From Heracleum sosnowskyi (taxonomy: Eukaryota; Streptophyta; Magnoliopsida; Apiales; Apiaceae): a stretch of DNA of 64,000 bases. The stretch lies in contig CM061237.1 of NCBI GenBank assembly GCA_030848705.1, positions 83,199,910 to 83,263,909 of the forward strand, given 5' to 3'. The notes beneath the pieces are model-generated. The model saw only the letters and a list, made by a program, of their open reading frames with translations, made no database searches and was not told the DNA's origin. The position numbers and the translations under genes were made by a program. Below, one piece after another: positions 45,030-58,100 of this stretch (position 1 is its first letter; each line of letters begins with the position of its first letter).

Positions 45030-47268
45030 ATGGCTCCGGCTCTAAGTTCCAATTCATATATCCTTGCCACTGCACCTCATTTAAGAATCTCTCTTAAAAA
45101 TTCAAGACTCGCAGCATTAGCAGCCAAGAATGCTGAAAGTTTTCGGGTGATCAAGGCTAAGGCTGCAACTGAGGATCAAGAAAGCAAAACTGCAAAGTCG
45201 AATCCATTCCAATTCGACTTTGGTAAGTTACCTGATGTAAATTCATTGATGCCAGTTGTTAAGAATCCATCCTCGGGCTTGTCATTTGGCCAAAGAAGTA
45301 AAGACCCTAACACAGTTTTTGTGGCTGGTGCAACCGGTCAAGCTGGAATACGGATAGCACAGACACTTTTGCGTAAAGGTTTTAGCGTAAGAGCTGGTGT
45401 TGCAAAGCTTGGTGTTGCTCAGGAGCTTGCTCAATTGGCTGCAAAGTACAAGGTTAGTGGTGTTGAAGCAAAAATGCAAGTCTGAAAATAGATAAATTGC
45501 TATGTTAGTATATCTACGTGTCCACTTTCCTCCCTTTTTTCCTCTTGTCGCATGAGGCCCATTTTTGTGCATGTGTTTAAATGTCATTGTACGAAATTGT
45601 AGATAATCTCTGCAGAGGAATCGAAGCGTCTTAATGCTGTTGAATCCACTTTTGAAGATGCAGAATCCATCGCAAAGGCGATAGGCAATGCTGGTAAAGT
45701 TGTCGTGACAGTTGGTCCCACTGAAAATGGTGCCACCTCAGCCGTCACTGCATCAGATGCTTTACAAGTCATTCAAGCTGCTGATTTGGCAGGTGTTGGC
45801 CATGTGGCAATAGTATATGATGGATCCTCTGCGTCAAGCAACAATGTACTCGATGGTTTCTCATCTTTCTTTAACAATTTATTCTCAAGATCACAGCCTT
45901 TTAAAATTGCAGAGCTTATCCAAGGTTTGGTAGAGACAGACATTAGTTATACACTAATTAAAGCCAGCTTGATAGAGGATTTTTCACCTGAAAGTTCATA
46001 CAACATTGTTGTCTCAGCTGAAGGGAGGGATAGTACAAATGACTACAAAGTAATGTCATGTATGAGATAATGTTCTTTTCATTGTAAATTATCTTATAAT
46101 CTTTTACATGCAAATAACGGCATAATATTAAAATTTGACTTGCTACTATACTGATTTCAACATGACAGTAATTAGCACAAGAGCACTGCTGTCTTTTGTA
46201 GTTTTCGAGTTGATTAACATACTCTCGCCCACTCTCTGGACATATATAGGTAGCTAAATCCCAGATTGCGTCATTAGTGGCTGATGTTTTCTCCAATACA
46301 GCTCTCGCAGAAAACAAGGTATATTTTGTAATATTTTTGCTGTATTAAATTATTTTCGATTGTGCCAACAAAATACTCAAATTTTAAATTTTCTTGAATA
46401 ACTCCTTTCCATGTACACCCAAGTGGCAAGTCTAGCCAGTGCTGGGCACTGGATAATTTAGTTGAACAACTATTTCTCGTTTTAACGATTGGATTAAAGT
46501 GTTCTGCTTTGAATTCCCATTTTGCTGATTTGATTTACAAGTTGTGAACGTAACTCCACTTAACTCCGCCACACAGTTTCAACTAGGCTAATATTCTTGT
46601 GTAGGTTGTGGAAATTTATACTGATCCGGCAGCGCCGGCAAGGTCCTTTGATGAGCTTTTTGGGTAATTGTACAATTATTCTATGCCCTATACCTGGGAA
46701 TTACCTTTTCCTTTGACTGAATAACAATCTCAAATAACTAAGTTATATTATGCTAAATTTTAGCCCGATTCCTGAAGATGGTAGAAGAAAAGCTTATGCC
46801 GATAAAGTAGCTAAGGAAGAAGCTAGAGAAGCGAGTGAAAAAGCCCAAGAAGCTGCCGCGGCAGCAGCAAATAAGCTTAAAGAAGAGGCAAAAGTTGTAG
46901 CGTCGCAGGAGGCACAAGCTGATAATCTTGCTGCAAAAGCACAAGAGAGAGCATCAGCTTCGGTTGAAAGCCTCTTTGCTAAAGCCAAGGATATGGGTTC
47001 AACATTTTCTTGGGACAAGTTGAGTTCACAACTTGCAACTGCAGCTCAAAATGTTAATGAGGAACCAAAAGTTGAGTTAGCAACAGTTCGGGGACAGGCC
47101 AGGGCTCAGAAATTGGCTTCTAAGAAGGCCGTAATGAAAAAGGCACCTGTATCAAAAAGGAAAGAGGCCCCGAAGCCAAAAGCTAAAGAAGCAGAGTCCG
47201 ACGTACAGGTGAGAAATGTTTTTGGTGGACTTTTTAAGCAGGAGACTATCTATATTGATGATGATTGA
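45030..47268 (+). CDS. PTAC16: plastid-targeted Rossmann-fold protein, pTAC16-like (5 exons)
   Basis: The only credible host gene here. Exons: 45030-45452, 45603-46049, 46250-46318, 46605-46663, 46764-47268; all introns are GT-AG (150, 200, 286 and 100 bases; phases 0, 0, 0, 2) and the joined frame gives 500 residues, close to Arabidopsis pTAC16 (about 510). The N-terminus (MAPALSSNSYILATAPHLRI) is Ser/Ala-rich without acids, fitting a chloroplast transit peptide. Residues 97-106, VFVAGATGQAG, are the NAD(P)-binding glycine motif of an atypical short-chain dehydrogenase/NmrA-like Rossmann domain, continuing to about 310. The last 170 residues are an Ala/Lys/Glu-rich helical tail ending KQETIYIDDD. 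pTAC16 was found in plastid transcriptionally active chromosome preparations and at thylakoid membranes; its enzymatic role is uncertain. The gene appears intact. Confidence 0.92.
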
Positions 47269-48040
47269 GGAAAAGAGAAGTAAGTTACAATATATATGTA
47301 TTCTTGTTGCTTCAAATGTTGATGCCTATGTAGTTTATAATTGTATCATTAACTGGTACTGCAAGATAGCTAGGGTTCATCAGTATGCATGAGCAAGAAA
47401 TGTGGATATATATATATATATACTGAATCCAAATTTAGTAAACAACATCTAGTAAAATTAACCATAATTTTGGCGAAAAATGTCTACCGTTTCGTTTTTG
47501 ATTACACCAATACATTCAACGATCCTAATACCAAGATTGAAATATGAGTTGAAACGCAAGAATGCTGATCATCAAGCAACTCTCTAATGCGATTCTGCCA
47601 CTTTTGTGATATATAATACTATAATTATTATTATGTGATAAAAGATAATTAAGCCGACCTGTTAACGTATACATGAACATCGAAGCTGCTCCTGCATAAT
47701 GCATGCATATTCAAGATATCAGTGAAGGCATCATCTCATGTTAATGGATTTGGGAATTTTTCTACTCACAATTTTTAATCTTTTTCCCCCTTATTCCTAT
47801 GATATATACAAGAAGAATGACCTATATATAATAGATTACAACATACACTGTCCGTCTGGGCCATTTTATCACTCAATATATTGGAATTATCGACTGTCAG
47901 CGGGATTTAATAAGATGAAATTGGCTAATTCGCCGACTTACCAATGATGACTGTTATCTTGTAGAGTTTATGGAGTAGCTTTCTTCAAAATAAAAAAATA
48001 ACAATAAAGGACCGATCCCAGTTGAATGTTTATTATTAAA
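47269..48040. other. 3' flank of pTAC16-like gene
   Basis: Presumed 3' UTR and intergenic DNA with a short (TA)n near 47408. No further gene recognised; the 69-codon ORF at 47738-47947 has no support. Confidence 0.4.
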
Positions 48041-48458
48041 CTAGCTCTTTAGCCCGTGCATTTGCATACTCTAAATATGAGTTAGTTATTGGTTTATTCG
48101 AAATTTCTTTGCACGTTTGCGTATTAGAGTTGTAATTTATTAGTTATACGACAATTAAAGTTAATACAAGTTTGTATACATGAAATTTGCAATAAATCTA
48201 AATAATAATATAATGACAAATGTTATATGTTAACATATATGATCATATATTATCATACATTTATATAAATCTATGTACATGTGTATGTATGTTGTGTATG
48301 TATGTATGTATTTCTATACGATTATGCAGCCAAAAAATTAAAATCCATTAATGAAATATTATCATATATTCACACAAATGTATATATGTATATTTATATA
48401 TGTATGTGTGTGTAGGTATGTATGTATGTATGTATGCATGTATGCATGTGTGTATATA
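48041..48458 (-). mobile_element. Helitron-like 3' end (minus) and adjoining AT-rich body
   Basis: On the plus strand CTAGCTCTTTAGCCCGTGC begins at 48041, the reverse complement of a Helitron 3' end (hairpin arm then CTAG). The other hairpin arm is decayed. A TATG/TGTA microsatellite fills about 48385-48458. Confidence 0.45.
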
Positions 48459-48468
48459 TGTGTATTAT

Positions 48469-49651
48469 GGCTTGTGCTCAAGTGAGAATCTACAATAAAA
48501 TGAGAACTGAGATCTAATCTCAGCCCTCTATTTTTAATTAGTTCTTTTAATCTTAGCCCTACCTTTTTATCTTCCCCACTCTCCTCACCAATCACCGCAC
48601 TCCACCCACCTCCACCCACCTGCTGCCACACTAATTCCGGCCACCTCAAGCACCTGTCGCCGCACCAATTCCGGCCATGACTATGATCCTCTCCCTTCAG
48701 CTCCATCCCACCCGATTCAAATTCTCTCTGTCTCCCCCACCCCCCTCTCTTTTTTCAATTTTTCGCTCATATATGTTCTTCACCACCACCACTCAGTTTC
48801 TTCCATATCCTTTAAACTAAATTATACCGGCGTTGATTTTTCAGAGGAGATGCAGAGGATAATATCCGTTGATTTTTTCGAGTCTTCTTCATCTAGCTTA
48901 GTGAGTTGACATCTCTTCAAACTCGGCATTACAGATTCTTGTATACTAATTTTATGTTCAATCTCTGGTGATTTGGCGATGAATTTGATTCTGTATATAG
49001 TGGCGATTGTTGGTGGTGGTGGCGGTAGTTTTATATTTTCGATTTTTATGAGTTTGTTTTAATTTAAGTGGCGATAATGTGGTGGTGGTTACGTGGTGAT
49101 GTAGTGATGGTATTGGTGGCAGAACGATGTTAGTGGTGATAGTTGTACAGTGATGGTGGAGTTGCTCATAATTAACAATCGATGGTGATTTTTCTTGCAA
49201 TTATGGTGATTTTTGTTATTTTCCGGTGATTTTGGCATATTGTTGGTGATTAATTGACGATAGTCAGACTTGGTGACCAGTGGTGGTGTGGTGGTTTATG
49301 AGGGTTTGTAGTGGTGATTTTTTGCTAATCGTCGGAGGTGGTGGTGATTTTTTGTTTCCGGTGGTGATTTTTTGTTTTCCGGTGGCGGTCGGAGGTGGCA
49401 GAAATGTGGTGATTTTTTGTTTTCTGGTGGTGATTTTTTGGGTTGGCCGGAATTGATCGCCGGAGATGGTGATCGGAGTTACTAGTGGCCGTAGCTGGAG
49501 GTTCCTGGTGGCGGAAGGTGGTGGATGGTAAAAAATTAAAATATTAATAAATTTAATGAGTGGTGGGGGATTAATATAGTGTATTTAAATGAATGGCTAT
49601 GATTAGATCTCATATCTCATAATAGTGAGGGTTCTCAGTGGAGCGCGACCC
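48469..49651. mobile_element. non-autonomous MULE with 10-base target duplication
   Basis: 1,183 bases flanked by TGTGTATTAT (48459-48468 and 49652-49661). Ends pair imperfectly over about 50 bases: GGCTTGTGCTCAAGTGAGAA at left against inverted GGGTCGCGCTCCACTGAGAA at right, both reaching TGAGATCTAATC. A TSD of 9-10 bases and such ends fit Mutator-like elements. The interior is unusually G/T-rich on one strand with many GGTGGTGATTTTT units (48950-49530) and a C-rich part near 48570-48760 (CCGGCCACCTCAAGCAC). No transposase; the interior may be captured or simple-sequence DNA. Confidence 0.85.
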
Positions 49652-49666
49652 TGTGTATTATTTATA

Positions 49667-49695
49667 CTAGCTTATAGCCCGTGCGATGCACGGTT
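49667..49695 (-). mobile_element. Helitron-like 3' end (minus)
   Basis: Plus strand CTAGCTTATAGCCCGTGCGATGCACGG: reverse complement of a perfect hairpin CCGTGC-atc-GCACGG, spacer and terminal CTAG. This is the clearest of the Helitron ends in the window. Confidence 0.7.
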
Positions 49696-52600
49696 ACTTA
49701 AATTTTATTTATAATTATTTTGTTTATAATTATATTTTAATTACCCATGGAACACACGATTGTTTTTTTAATATTTATAATTATATTTATTTATGAATAT
49801 TTTAATATTTAAAAGTTATTAGTTTACATGATTAAATTATTGTTAAAACATATTTAGCCAAAAAAATTATATTTAAAAAATTGATATTTATTATATTTTA
49901 CACGCTCAATTTAATATTTGTTTATATTGAGTTATAAAAGTTAGATTTGGCCAATTTTACGGTCCACATGAAATTCACAAAATAATCTTTAATTTAGTTG
50001 TGGTTTAATAGTTCTTTTTCAATTAAAAACTATTCTAAAACTAAAAAGATAATAAAGTGAAGAAATTTAATATTGAGAATTATATTCGATTTAGGAAATC
50101 TACTTATATGTAGTTTAGATTATTAGAATACCCTTTATTAACCAAATACAATTTTTAATGTTAAATCTAACGGTTTTTACTTATATATTTAAGATTAAAC
50201 GATTTTTATTATTTTGATATAAAATGGGTTTCCTTATTTAATTACAACTATTTTTATGTTTTAACTTTTTGGAAAATCCAATCCTAATATAATATCTTTT
50301 AACTTATATCAGTTTTAGATAATAACTTCTTTTTATATGATATAATCTTGATCGTCTATTTTTAAAAGCATTGAATCTAACGGTTGAGAATGTTTTGGCG
50401 GTATTTAGGACCAAACTACCAGGATAATATCATTAAGTTTTTTTTAATTTTTTTTAATTTTTTTAATTTTTATTTTTTCAAAATATTTATTGCTAAAATA
50501 TAATATACTCTTTTTTGTAATATGTTAATGATGCGGGAACTTTGAACTTTTGGGAAAATAAATTATCAATTAAAATATAATTTTTTTTGTAGTAGTTATT
50601 CTTTTAAAGTAGTACAGAGTGACGATCAAAATTTTGTATAAAATTCATTTTTTATAGTATATCCCGTAAATATCTATGTTATTATATTAAAGACTAAATA
50701 ATGAAAGCTTTCTTATAAGTCTAGTCGCTTGATCACTCAATCCATAATCGTTGGATCTTTCAAATTAAATTGTTTAGAAACGTTAGATATAACAGTAAAA
50801 TTATCACGTAGAATGATCTAAGGTTTGACTCTACCAACAACATATTAAAATTTACAGGTTTTTTTGAAAAATAAGAATTTTTTCATTTTTTTTCTTGTAG
50901 ACATAGGTTATTTGATAATATTTTTTATAAATTACGATTTTTCAAAAAAAGTACTATACTAATTGATTAACAAACTTTTAAAGTTTCGAATTTAATAATT
51001 TACGATGTATATATGTTAAAAAATTTAGGCCTCTTCTGTAGTGAGTCTAACATTTCAAAATACGGTTTTCCTAAATATGAATATAGTCCTGCTAACAATG
51101 AAATTAGGTCTCTATGAGTTCTTATAAAACAAAATCATCATTTGCCTATAATTTATTATTTAATAATAAATAATATTTAATTAGTTATGATATAAAATTT
51201 AATAAAATAGGATAAAAAATATGCACAATTTTATAAAATTTTATCCTCGTATTATTATATTCTTTATTGATTTGAATTTTTCTTAGATTGATTTGAATTT
51301 TTGAACATATATTTCTAAATTTAAAATAGTTAGAAAAAAGTAATTAAATTGGCATTAAAATAATGATGACGTAATAATTATTATTAGAATTTAAATACCC
51401 ACTTTACTAATTTGGGTTTTATCTTGTGTTTTAAAAATTAGATTTTGACGATTTTACACCCCACATGAAGATAACTAAATTATCTTTAATTAAAAGATGA
51501 TTTAACAATTTTTATCTAACTGAAATTGTCCATGAAAGAGAAAAGAAAGTCACGAATTTTTTACATGGAAAATTCTATTCAATATAGAAAACTTATTTAT
51601 ATTTGGTATATTTGGTTTAAATTATCAAAACACACTTTTTAGAATTTAAATATAATCTTATTATTAATAAAATACACTTTTTTAATATTTGATCTAACGA
51701 TTTTCATTTATCTAGTTAAGTGATCCTTATTAGTTTGGTTGTCCAAGACTGTACGATCAAAATTTTGGATAAGATCCCTTTTATGCTTATTATATATAAG
51801 GATTTACTATAATAAGGATATCAAGTATATACTGATATAAGTATCTTACTAACTGCTTTTACTTTTAATGTTTCGGTTTTATTTACAGTGTATATAAAAT
51901 TTTAAAATAGATTATTACTTAAAAATTATGTTATGATTTTATAAAATTTTATTCTCATATTATTATATTTTTATCGATTTGAATTTGTTCTTAATTAATT
52001 TTAATACTTTATTGAAAGAAATATAAAATTTCTATATTTAAAACAATTAGTGGAAAAATAAATAAATTGGTGCTACAAAAATAAAAATAAAAATTTATTA
52101 AAATTTAGATACTCACTTTACTATTTGGGTTCTATCATGAGTTTTAGAAATTGAATTTTGACGATTTTACAACCCATGTGAAACTAACGAAATTATCTTT
52201 AATTTAATGATGATTTAATAATTATTATCTAACTTGACCTGTTGACCTACCCATAAATCGAAAAGAAAAGATGGTTAAGAATTTTTACATAAAGAATTCA
52301 ATTCAATATAGAAAAACAATTTATAATTGGTTTAAATTATCAAAACACACTTCTTAGTATTTAAATATAATCCTATCTTTAATCAAATACACATTTTAAT
52401 ATAAGTATTATATTCAAAATTATCGTTTATGAATATGAAACCCTCAATATTTTAATAATATTTTGATATTATCCTTTTATGTTTGTTATATGTAAAATAA
52501 TATAATTATAATTTGGATTAATCAAATTGTTATGTTCCTTCAGAAAAAAAAGTGTTTAAATTTATTTATGTACATGAGTTCTGTAGGTTCACGTGTATCA

Positions 52601-53453
52601 TTGTTAGTACGGTATACATCATCATTATATTGATAATTTTTAATATTGTAGTCAATATGAATTGTTATCTTGATATTTGATTTAACAATTATTATCTAAT
52701 TGGAATTATACATAAATTCAAGAGAAAATATATTTAAGAATTTTAACATAGAAAACTTTTAAATTATCAAAATACACTTTTTAGTATTTAAATATAATTA
52801 TATTATTAATCAGATACACTTTTTAATATTAGATCTAACAATTCTCATCGATCTATTTAAGAATTACTGTAATTATTAATTTGGTCGTATAGTGATCGTA
52901 CACTAACCAGATCGATTTTAATTTTTTCTTAAATTGATTTTAATATTTTATTGAAATAAAAATAGAATATAAATTTAAAAGAATTAGGAAAAAAAATTAA
53001 ATTGGTGCTACAATAAAAAAATATTTATTAAAATTTAGATAATGACTTTATTGTTTGTGTTCTATCTTGAGTTTTAGACAACATATTTTAACGATTTTAC
53101 AGCCCATGCGAAGCTAACAAAATTATCTTTAATTTAATGATGATTTAATATTTTTTATCTAACTAGAACTATCCATAAACTAAAGAGAAAAGATAATTAC
53201 GAATTTTTACATAAAGATTTCTATTCAATATAGAAAACCCATTTATAATTGATTTAAATTATCAAAATACACATTTTAGTATTTAAATACTATCCTATTA
53301 TTAATCAAATACAATTTTTAATATTATATCTAACGGTCCTCATCTATTTGAATATTTATAGTTTTATAATCCAACGGATCATATTGGTAGTACAGTGACC
53401 GACCAAAGTTTTGGATAAGATCTCTCTTACGCTTATTATATATAAGGAGTTAA
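49696..53453 (-). repeat. AT-rich Helitron body with diverged internal repeats
   Basis: No gene. Four related blocks containing GATTTTGACGATTTTACA-like sequence and ATCTTTAATTTAATGATG occur near 49940, 51440, 52150 and 53085. Two copies of AAAATTTTGGATAAGATC followed by CTTATTATATATAAGGA end near 51800 and 53449. Read on the minus strand TCCTTATATATAATAAG is a Helitron-5'-like start, so the stretch may be one element with 5' end near 53449 and 3' end at 49667, with internal duplication. Confidence 0.5.
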
Positions 53454-53469
53454 TGTGTAAAATTTATAT

Positions 53470-53560
53470 ATTATGTATGTATGTGTATGTATGTGTGTGT
53501 ATGTATATATGTATGTATGTATATATGTGTATGTGTATGTATGTATGTATAAGTATGCAT
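53470..53560. repeat. TATG/TGTA microsatellite
   Basis: Degenerate run of TATGTATG and TGTGTATG units. The 60-codon ORF over it is an artefact. Confidence 0.85.
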
Positions 53561-53713
53561 ATTAATTTTGTAGCATTTAATAATATGTATTAACTATATT
53601 GTTGTTAAAAGACCAAAATAACCTTGAAAATATATAATAGAAAGGAGGGTAAAATGGTCCAAAAGAATTAATTTGCTTAGTCAAATCCCTATGTTGTTGT
53701 ATTAGATATATAA

Positions 53714-54439
53714 CTAGCGTAACAACCCGTTCAAGGCACGGGCCTGCATAAAAATGTCAATAATTTTTATGGTGAAAAAGTTGGTCGTGATCGATTTATT
53801 AGATTAAGGATTATGTAGTCTTAAGTTTGAGAGCGTAAAATGAGAAGTATGGTTCATGCATAGTGAAGAGCAAAGAATTTTTTTGACGAATAGTGTAATT
53901 ACTTTGAATCACAAACGTAACTATGCCAAGGCTCTAAGACTTGTTTATAGTGACTATTATTGATTTTGAGACCAGATTGAAATAATGTAGAATTTGAAGC
54001 ACGAATGTACTATTGTTCTTCTTATGATTATAAACAGGTTTACCTGTGTTTTGTGTGTCAGATAAATGATAGTTTGATTGGTTTTTTTTTTTTTTTTGCA
54101 ATCTAGGTTATGAATAGGTTATATGCATGCAATGTTATTGTAATATAATCGAACATGCATGAATGAGATAAAGGATTTTAAAAAGAAGCTGAAGGCCGAC
54201 GCATCTTTGCACACCCTCACATCACCCAAGTTTGTGATAAACACCTTGAGAGATGAACACCTATTACAGTTTGGAGTATTCATGTCACCTATTTGTTTTT
54301 GGTTTTTTACTTGGGAACTGATTCTGCACTCCTATCATGTGTTCATATTTATATTAATTTATATTAACCCACTTAGTAAATGCATTAAGAATGTGTTTGG
54401 AATATCGTTTTACAGTTACACATTTTAATCCAATTTATT
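53714..54439 (-). mobile_element. Helitron-like 3' end (minus) and body up to E4
   Basis: CTAGCGTAACAACCCGTTCAAGGCACGGG on the plus strand (53714 on) is the inverse of a hairpin CCCGTGC...AACGGG with terminal CTAG. The sequence to 54439 has no recognised gene; a T16 run is at about 54079. Its far end is interrupted by E4, whose flank is TTATT (54435-54439). Confidence 0.45.
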
Positions 54440-54987
54440 TGTTAGGCCGAATACACAATATAATCAAGTATGTATGAGAATAACGATAATTAAGAACACT
54501 GTTTATGAATCAATAAACTGTATTTATATTAACAGCTTCTCTCTTTATGATGTTAATGAATCACAAAGAGCTTCTAGGTTACAAGAATAATATATCAATA
54601 TTCGCGTATCCCTTCTAGGGAAAACCTATCTGTGTTTATATATTACACAGCTACATACAATCCTTATCTAATTGATATTCCTACAAGTTAGCTATACAAA
54701 ACTTATCAATTAAGGATTGCTTCTTATCTTCTATTCCGTCTCCTTAGCTGTATCAATATATTCTGCTTCTTTCCATCTTCAGAATATATTGCTTCTAGAA
54801 TCTTCAATTCAGCACCGACAGCTAATTCAACTTTCACCTTGTCAGACTTTAAATAAACTCTGACCGGCTACCTTTAAACTCTTCACCCTGTCAGAGTTTA
54901 ACTAAACTCTGACTGGCTTCTGATAAACTCTTGTCAGTACCTGTTGCTTAAACACTGATAAACAAACATTAGCAATTATATCTAACA
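54440..54987 (-). repeat. 3' LTR of E4
   Basis: 548 bases on the minus strand, TGTTAGATAT...CGGCCTAACA, the same ends as E2. It is 52 bases longer than the E2 LTR and has two palindromes instead of one: GTCAGAGTTTA and its inverse around 2 bases, and a second GTCAGAGTTTA/TAAAGTCTGAC pair (about 54838-54920). Confidence 0.93.
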
Positions 54988-54998
54988 ATCTCCCCCAA
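54988..54998 (-). other. 3' polypurine tract of E4
   Basis: Minus strand TTGGGGGAGAT abuts the LTR, as in E2. Confidence 0.9.
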
Positions 54999-55150
54999 CT
55001 TGTTCATAATAAAATGTACAAGTTAAACATATAATTGATGATGTCAAAACCATTTAACAAATGCAGTGTTTAACATATAACAGAGTTTGATTTAAAACAG
55101 AGTTTAAATTTGACTTAGAATAGAAAATATTAAAAACTTACAGTCAGACT

Positions 55151-58100
55151 TTACTTGACTTCTTCAATATCAGGTACAGTCCTGAGATAATCAATCAGCA
55201 GTCTTCTCTCAGCATTCTCAAGTTCAGATATCATAATCTCTTTCAGCTCCTTATACTCTGGATCTCCTTCACCAGTTTGATATATGGCAGCCCTCAGAGA
55301 ATAAATACTGTTCTTCTTCATGTCATTTCCTAACCGAATGTACTGAGCTTTATCTGACTCTAAGTTGAATTCTAAGACTTTTATCCCAAGTGCAGTTGTA
55401 AATCTAGCACTGTTTTTCTTCATCTCCACCAACTTTCCAGCATGATCTCTATACTTTGGAATATAAGTATTTGAGACTTCTCCTCCTCCAAGCATCACTT
55501 TTGATCTCAGCATCTTTTCTCTTAAGATTTGTGCAACATTATGGGTGTGTCTGTTCTTAACTTTCAACAGATAAAGTACATATTCAAGTTCTTCCCATGA
55601 TTTGAGATTTACATCAGATTCTCCAACTCTATAAACACTTCCATCACTCATGAAGTATAACAGAAACTGCTTCTTCAAGACTCTGTGAAAAATCAACTGA
55701 ACAGATTCTAACTTATCAAGATTTTCTTGTGTATCCTTAATACCAGATCTTGCCAGTGAAATATTGTCTTGAGATCTGTTATTTATTCTCTTCTCCCTAT
55801 GTGAACCTAAACCAGACTTATCATAAGATTCTTTTCCAAGTACAGTCCTGGTTTGAGAAAAATCCACAGGTTGAAGTGTCAGAGTTTCAGAGAGTACAGG
55901 TCTTAAGAAACCTTTGAGTTGAGGAACTAGCTGAGTTTGCACAGCTTGAGCCTTGTCAGAGGCTGGCTTATCTTCAATAGTATCATCAACTTGAGCAGCG
56001 TCAGAGGTTGATTTTGCTAATCTTGTTTCAACTTGAGCAATGTCAGAGGTTGAATAAATCTTCTTAGGTAACTGTTCTTCTTCTACCAGTTTACCTTTTC
56101 CTTTGTCAGCATTTTTAATCACAGGCCTCCTTGAGTACTGTAAACTCTGATCAGAGTTTACATTCTCTTTGATAACAATTCCTTTTTCTTTCTTTCTAGG
56201 AGCCTTGATTTCCTTCTTCTTGTAGATTCCAGCTTTAAGATTCTTCTTGTGTTCTTCAGCAAGCATTTGCTCTTCAGCTTGGATATCTTCAATTGTAACA
56301 TCTTTTCCATGCTCTTTAATAAAGATCCTAGCAGCAATCTCTTCATCAGTAGATGGGTTAGCTGAAACAACTAAACTTTTGTTGAGTTTTGAAGTAGATT
56401 GACCACCAGAAGTAGATTGACCACAAGAGTTTATTACACGTTGTTGCCTTTGAGCAGAAATCCTTCTTTCATTTCCTCTGCTTCCCCCATCAGTAGAATC
56501 ATCCTTCCGTCTCAGAGTTTGAGTATCTTTGCATTTGTCTTTAGGTATACTCTCCCCCTTTTTTGACATCATCAGAAAGTAGAACTGATGTCAGCAATTC
56601 AAGCGCAGTAGAAATGGAAGTCAATTGAGCAGACATAGCATTCTGGTTGTCCTCAACTGTCCCAAGCCTCTTCTTGATTTCTTCAGAATCCCTGGCTTGC
56701 TGCTTGAACATGGCATAGTAAGAAGTTCTGTCAGCCTTTAAAGTAAGATCCCTCAGACTTACTTCATTCCTCAATTTTGTAAGCGTCTGTTGATTCTCAT
56801 CAAATCTATTATTGAGAGATTTGACTTGAATAACAGTGGCCTGTAAGCTCGTAAGGACATCAGGATTTGTAATCTTCTTAACAGAATCAGATAGAAAATC
56901 TGCAGCCCGTTGTGCTGGAAAAACACAATCTGCATTAGCCCATGCATTGTAGTACATATTCTGAAAATGCTCAGAAGCAGCCCTTTGAACTTCCCTCTCT
57001 TCAGTAGAATTTGCTTGAATATCAGAAACTTCCACTTGAATATCAGAGTTTGAATGAGCAGGACTAGCTTCAGCATTGTCATCCTCTCCGTGAATATCTT
57101 CAAGCACATTTTCAGCAGTGATTTCATCAATTAACTGTGCAGTGGCATCAGGTACGTGATCTGCTACAGTTTGAGGAACATCAGAGTTTGCTGGAGCAGT
57201 AACCTCTGCTTCTCTCTGAACAATCTCAACAACTGATTGTTGCAAAGTTTCAAGTAAAACAATATCTTCATGATCATTATCTGTTGCATCAGCATGTACA
57301 GCAACAGCTTCTGTAACTGGATCAACTCTAATCTGATCAACTTCCTCACCTTTCTCAAAATCAAGAGAAATGATTTCTGTGTGAGAAGCAATAGGTTCTA
57401 CTAATTCAGTAGTAGCTTGATCAGCTTCCAGTACAGTATCTTCATGATCCACAATCCTGCTGTCAGAGTATGCAGCAGCTTCCTCAACTACATCATCAGC
57501 TTTTGATGTAGGAGCTTCTGGTTCAAAATCCATCAGAATAGTTTCAGGATTTGCAGCATCTTCAGCAGTTGGAATATCCTCCTCAACAACAATTGCAGGA
57601 GTACTTGAAGGTACAGTTGTAATCACAATCTCCTCATTCTCTGATGTAGGAGCATCAGTGTCTTCATGTTCTTTGTCCATATTGGCAATGATATCACCAA
57701 AAAGTTGATCAGCAACTAGTCTTCTCTTTCTCTGATGAAGAGTCTCTTCATCAGCTTCAGTTTCTGAGTCTACATTAGAATCAGCAGCAACAGACTTGGC
57801 CCTTTGGGCTCGCCTTTTCTTCAATCTTTTTCTCTGAGGCACATCATCAACATTTGATACCTCAGCTTCAGTTTGTTGCAAACCAGACTTAACTGCTCGA
57901 ACTTTGGATCTTTTTGACCTCTGTGGTTGAGACACAGAAGGTCCAGCGTCAGCAGTTGATACTTGTTGTTGATAAGGTCAGAAAATATACGTTTGTGCAG
58001 TTTAAACGAAAGTATAACATCATCCTCTTCTATCTCAACATTTGGGCAGCAAAAATTAAATATCAATTGACAAAACCTAGAGAAATAAACAACATTTCTA

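Noticed and set aside
53411..53593. 60-codon ORF of Met/Cys/Tyr/Val
   Set aside because: Translation of a TATG/TGTA microsatellite.
54159..54428. 89-codon ORF MNEIKDFKKK...
   Set aside because: No support; ends just before the E4 LTR in Helitron-like DNA.
56541..56572. Programmed frameshift at the A6G5 run of E4
   Set aside because: E1 and E2 have A5G5 and E2 reads straight through, so one extra A in E4 is a simpler explanation.
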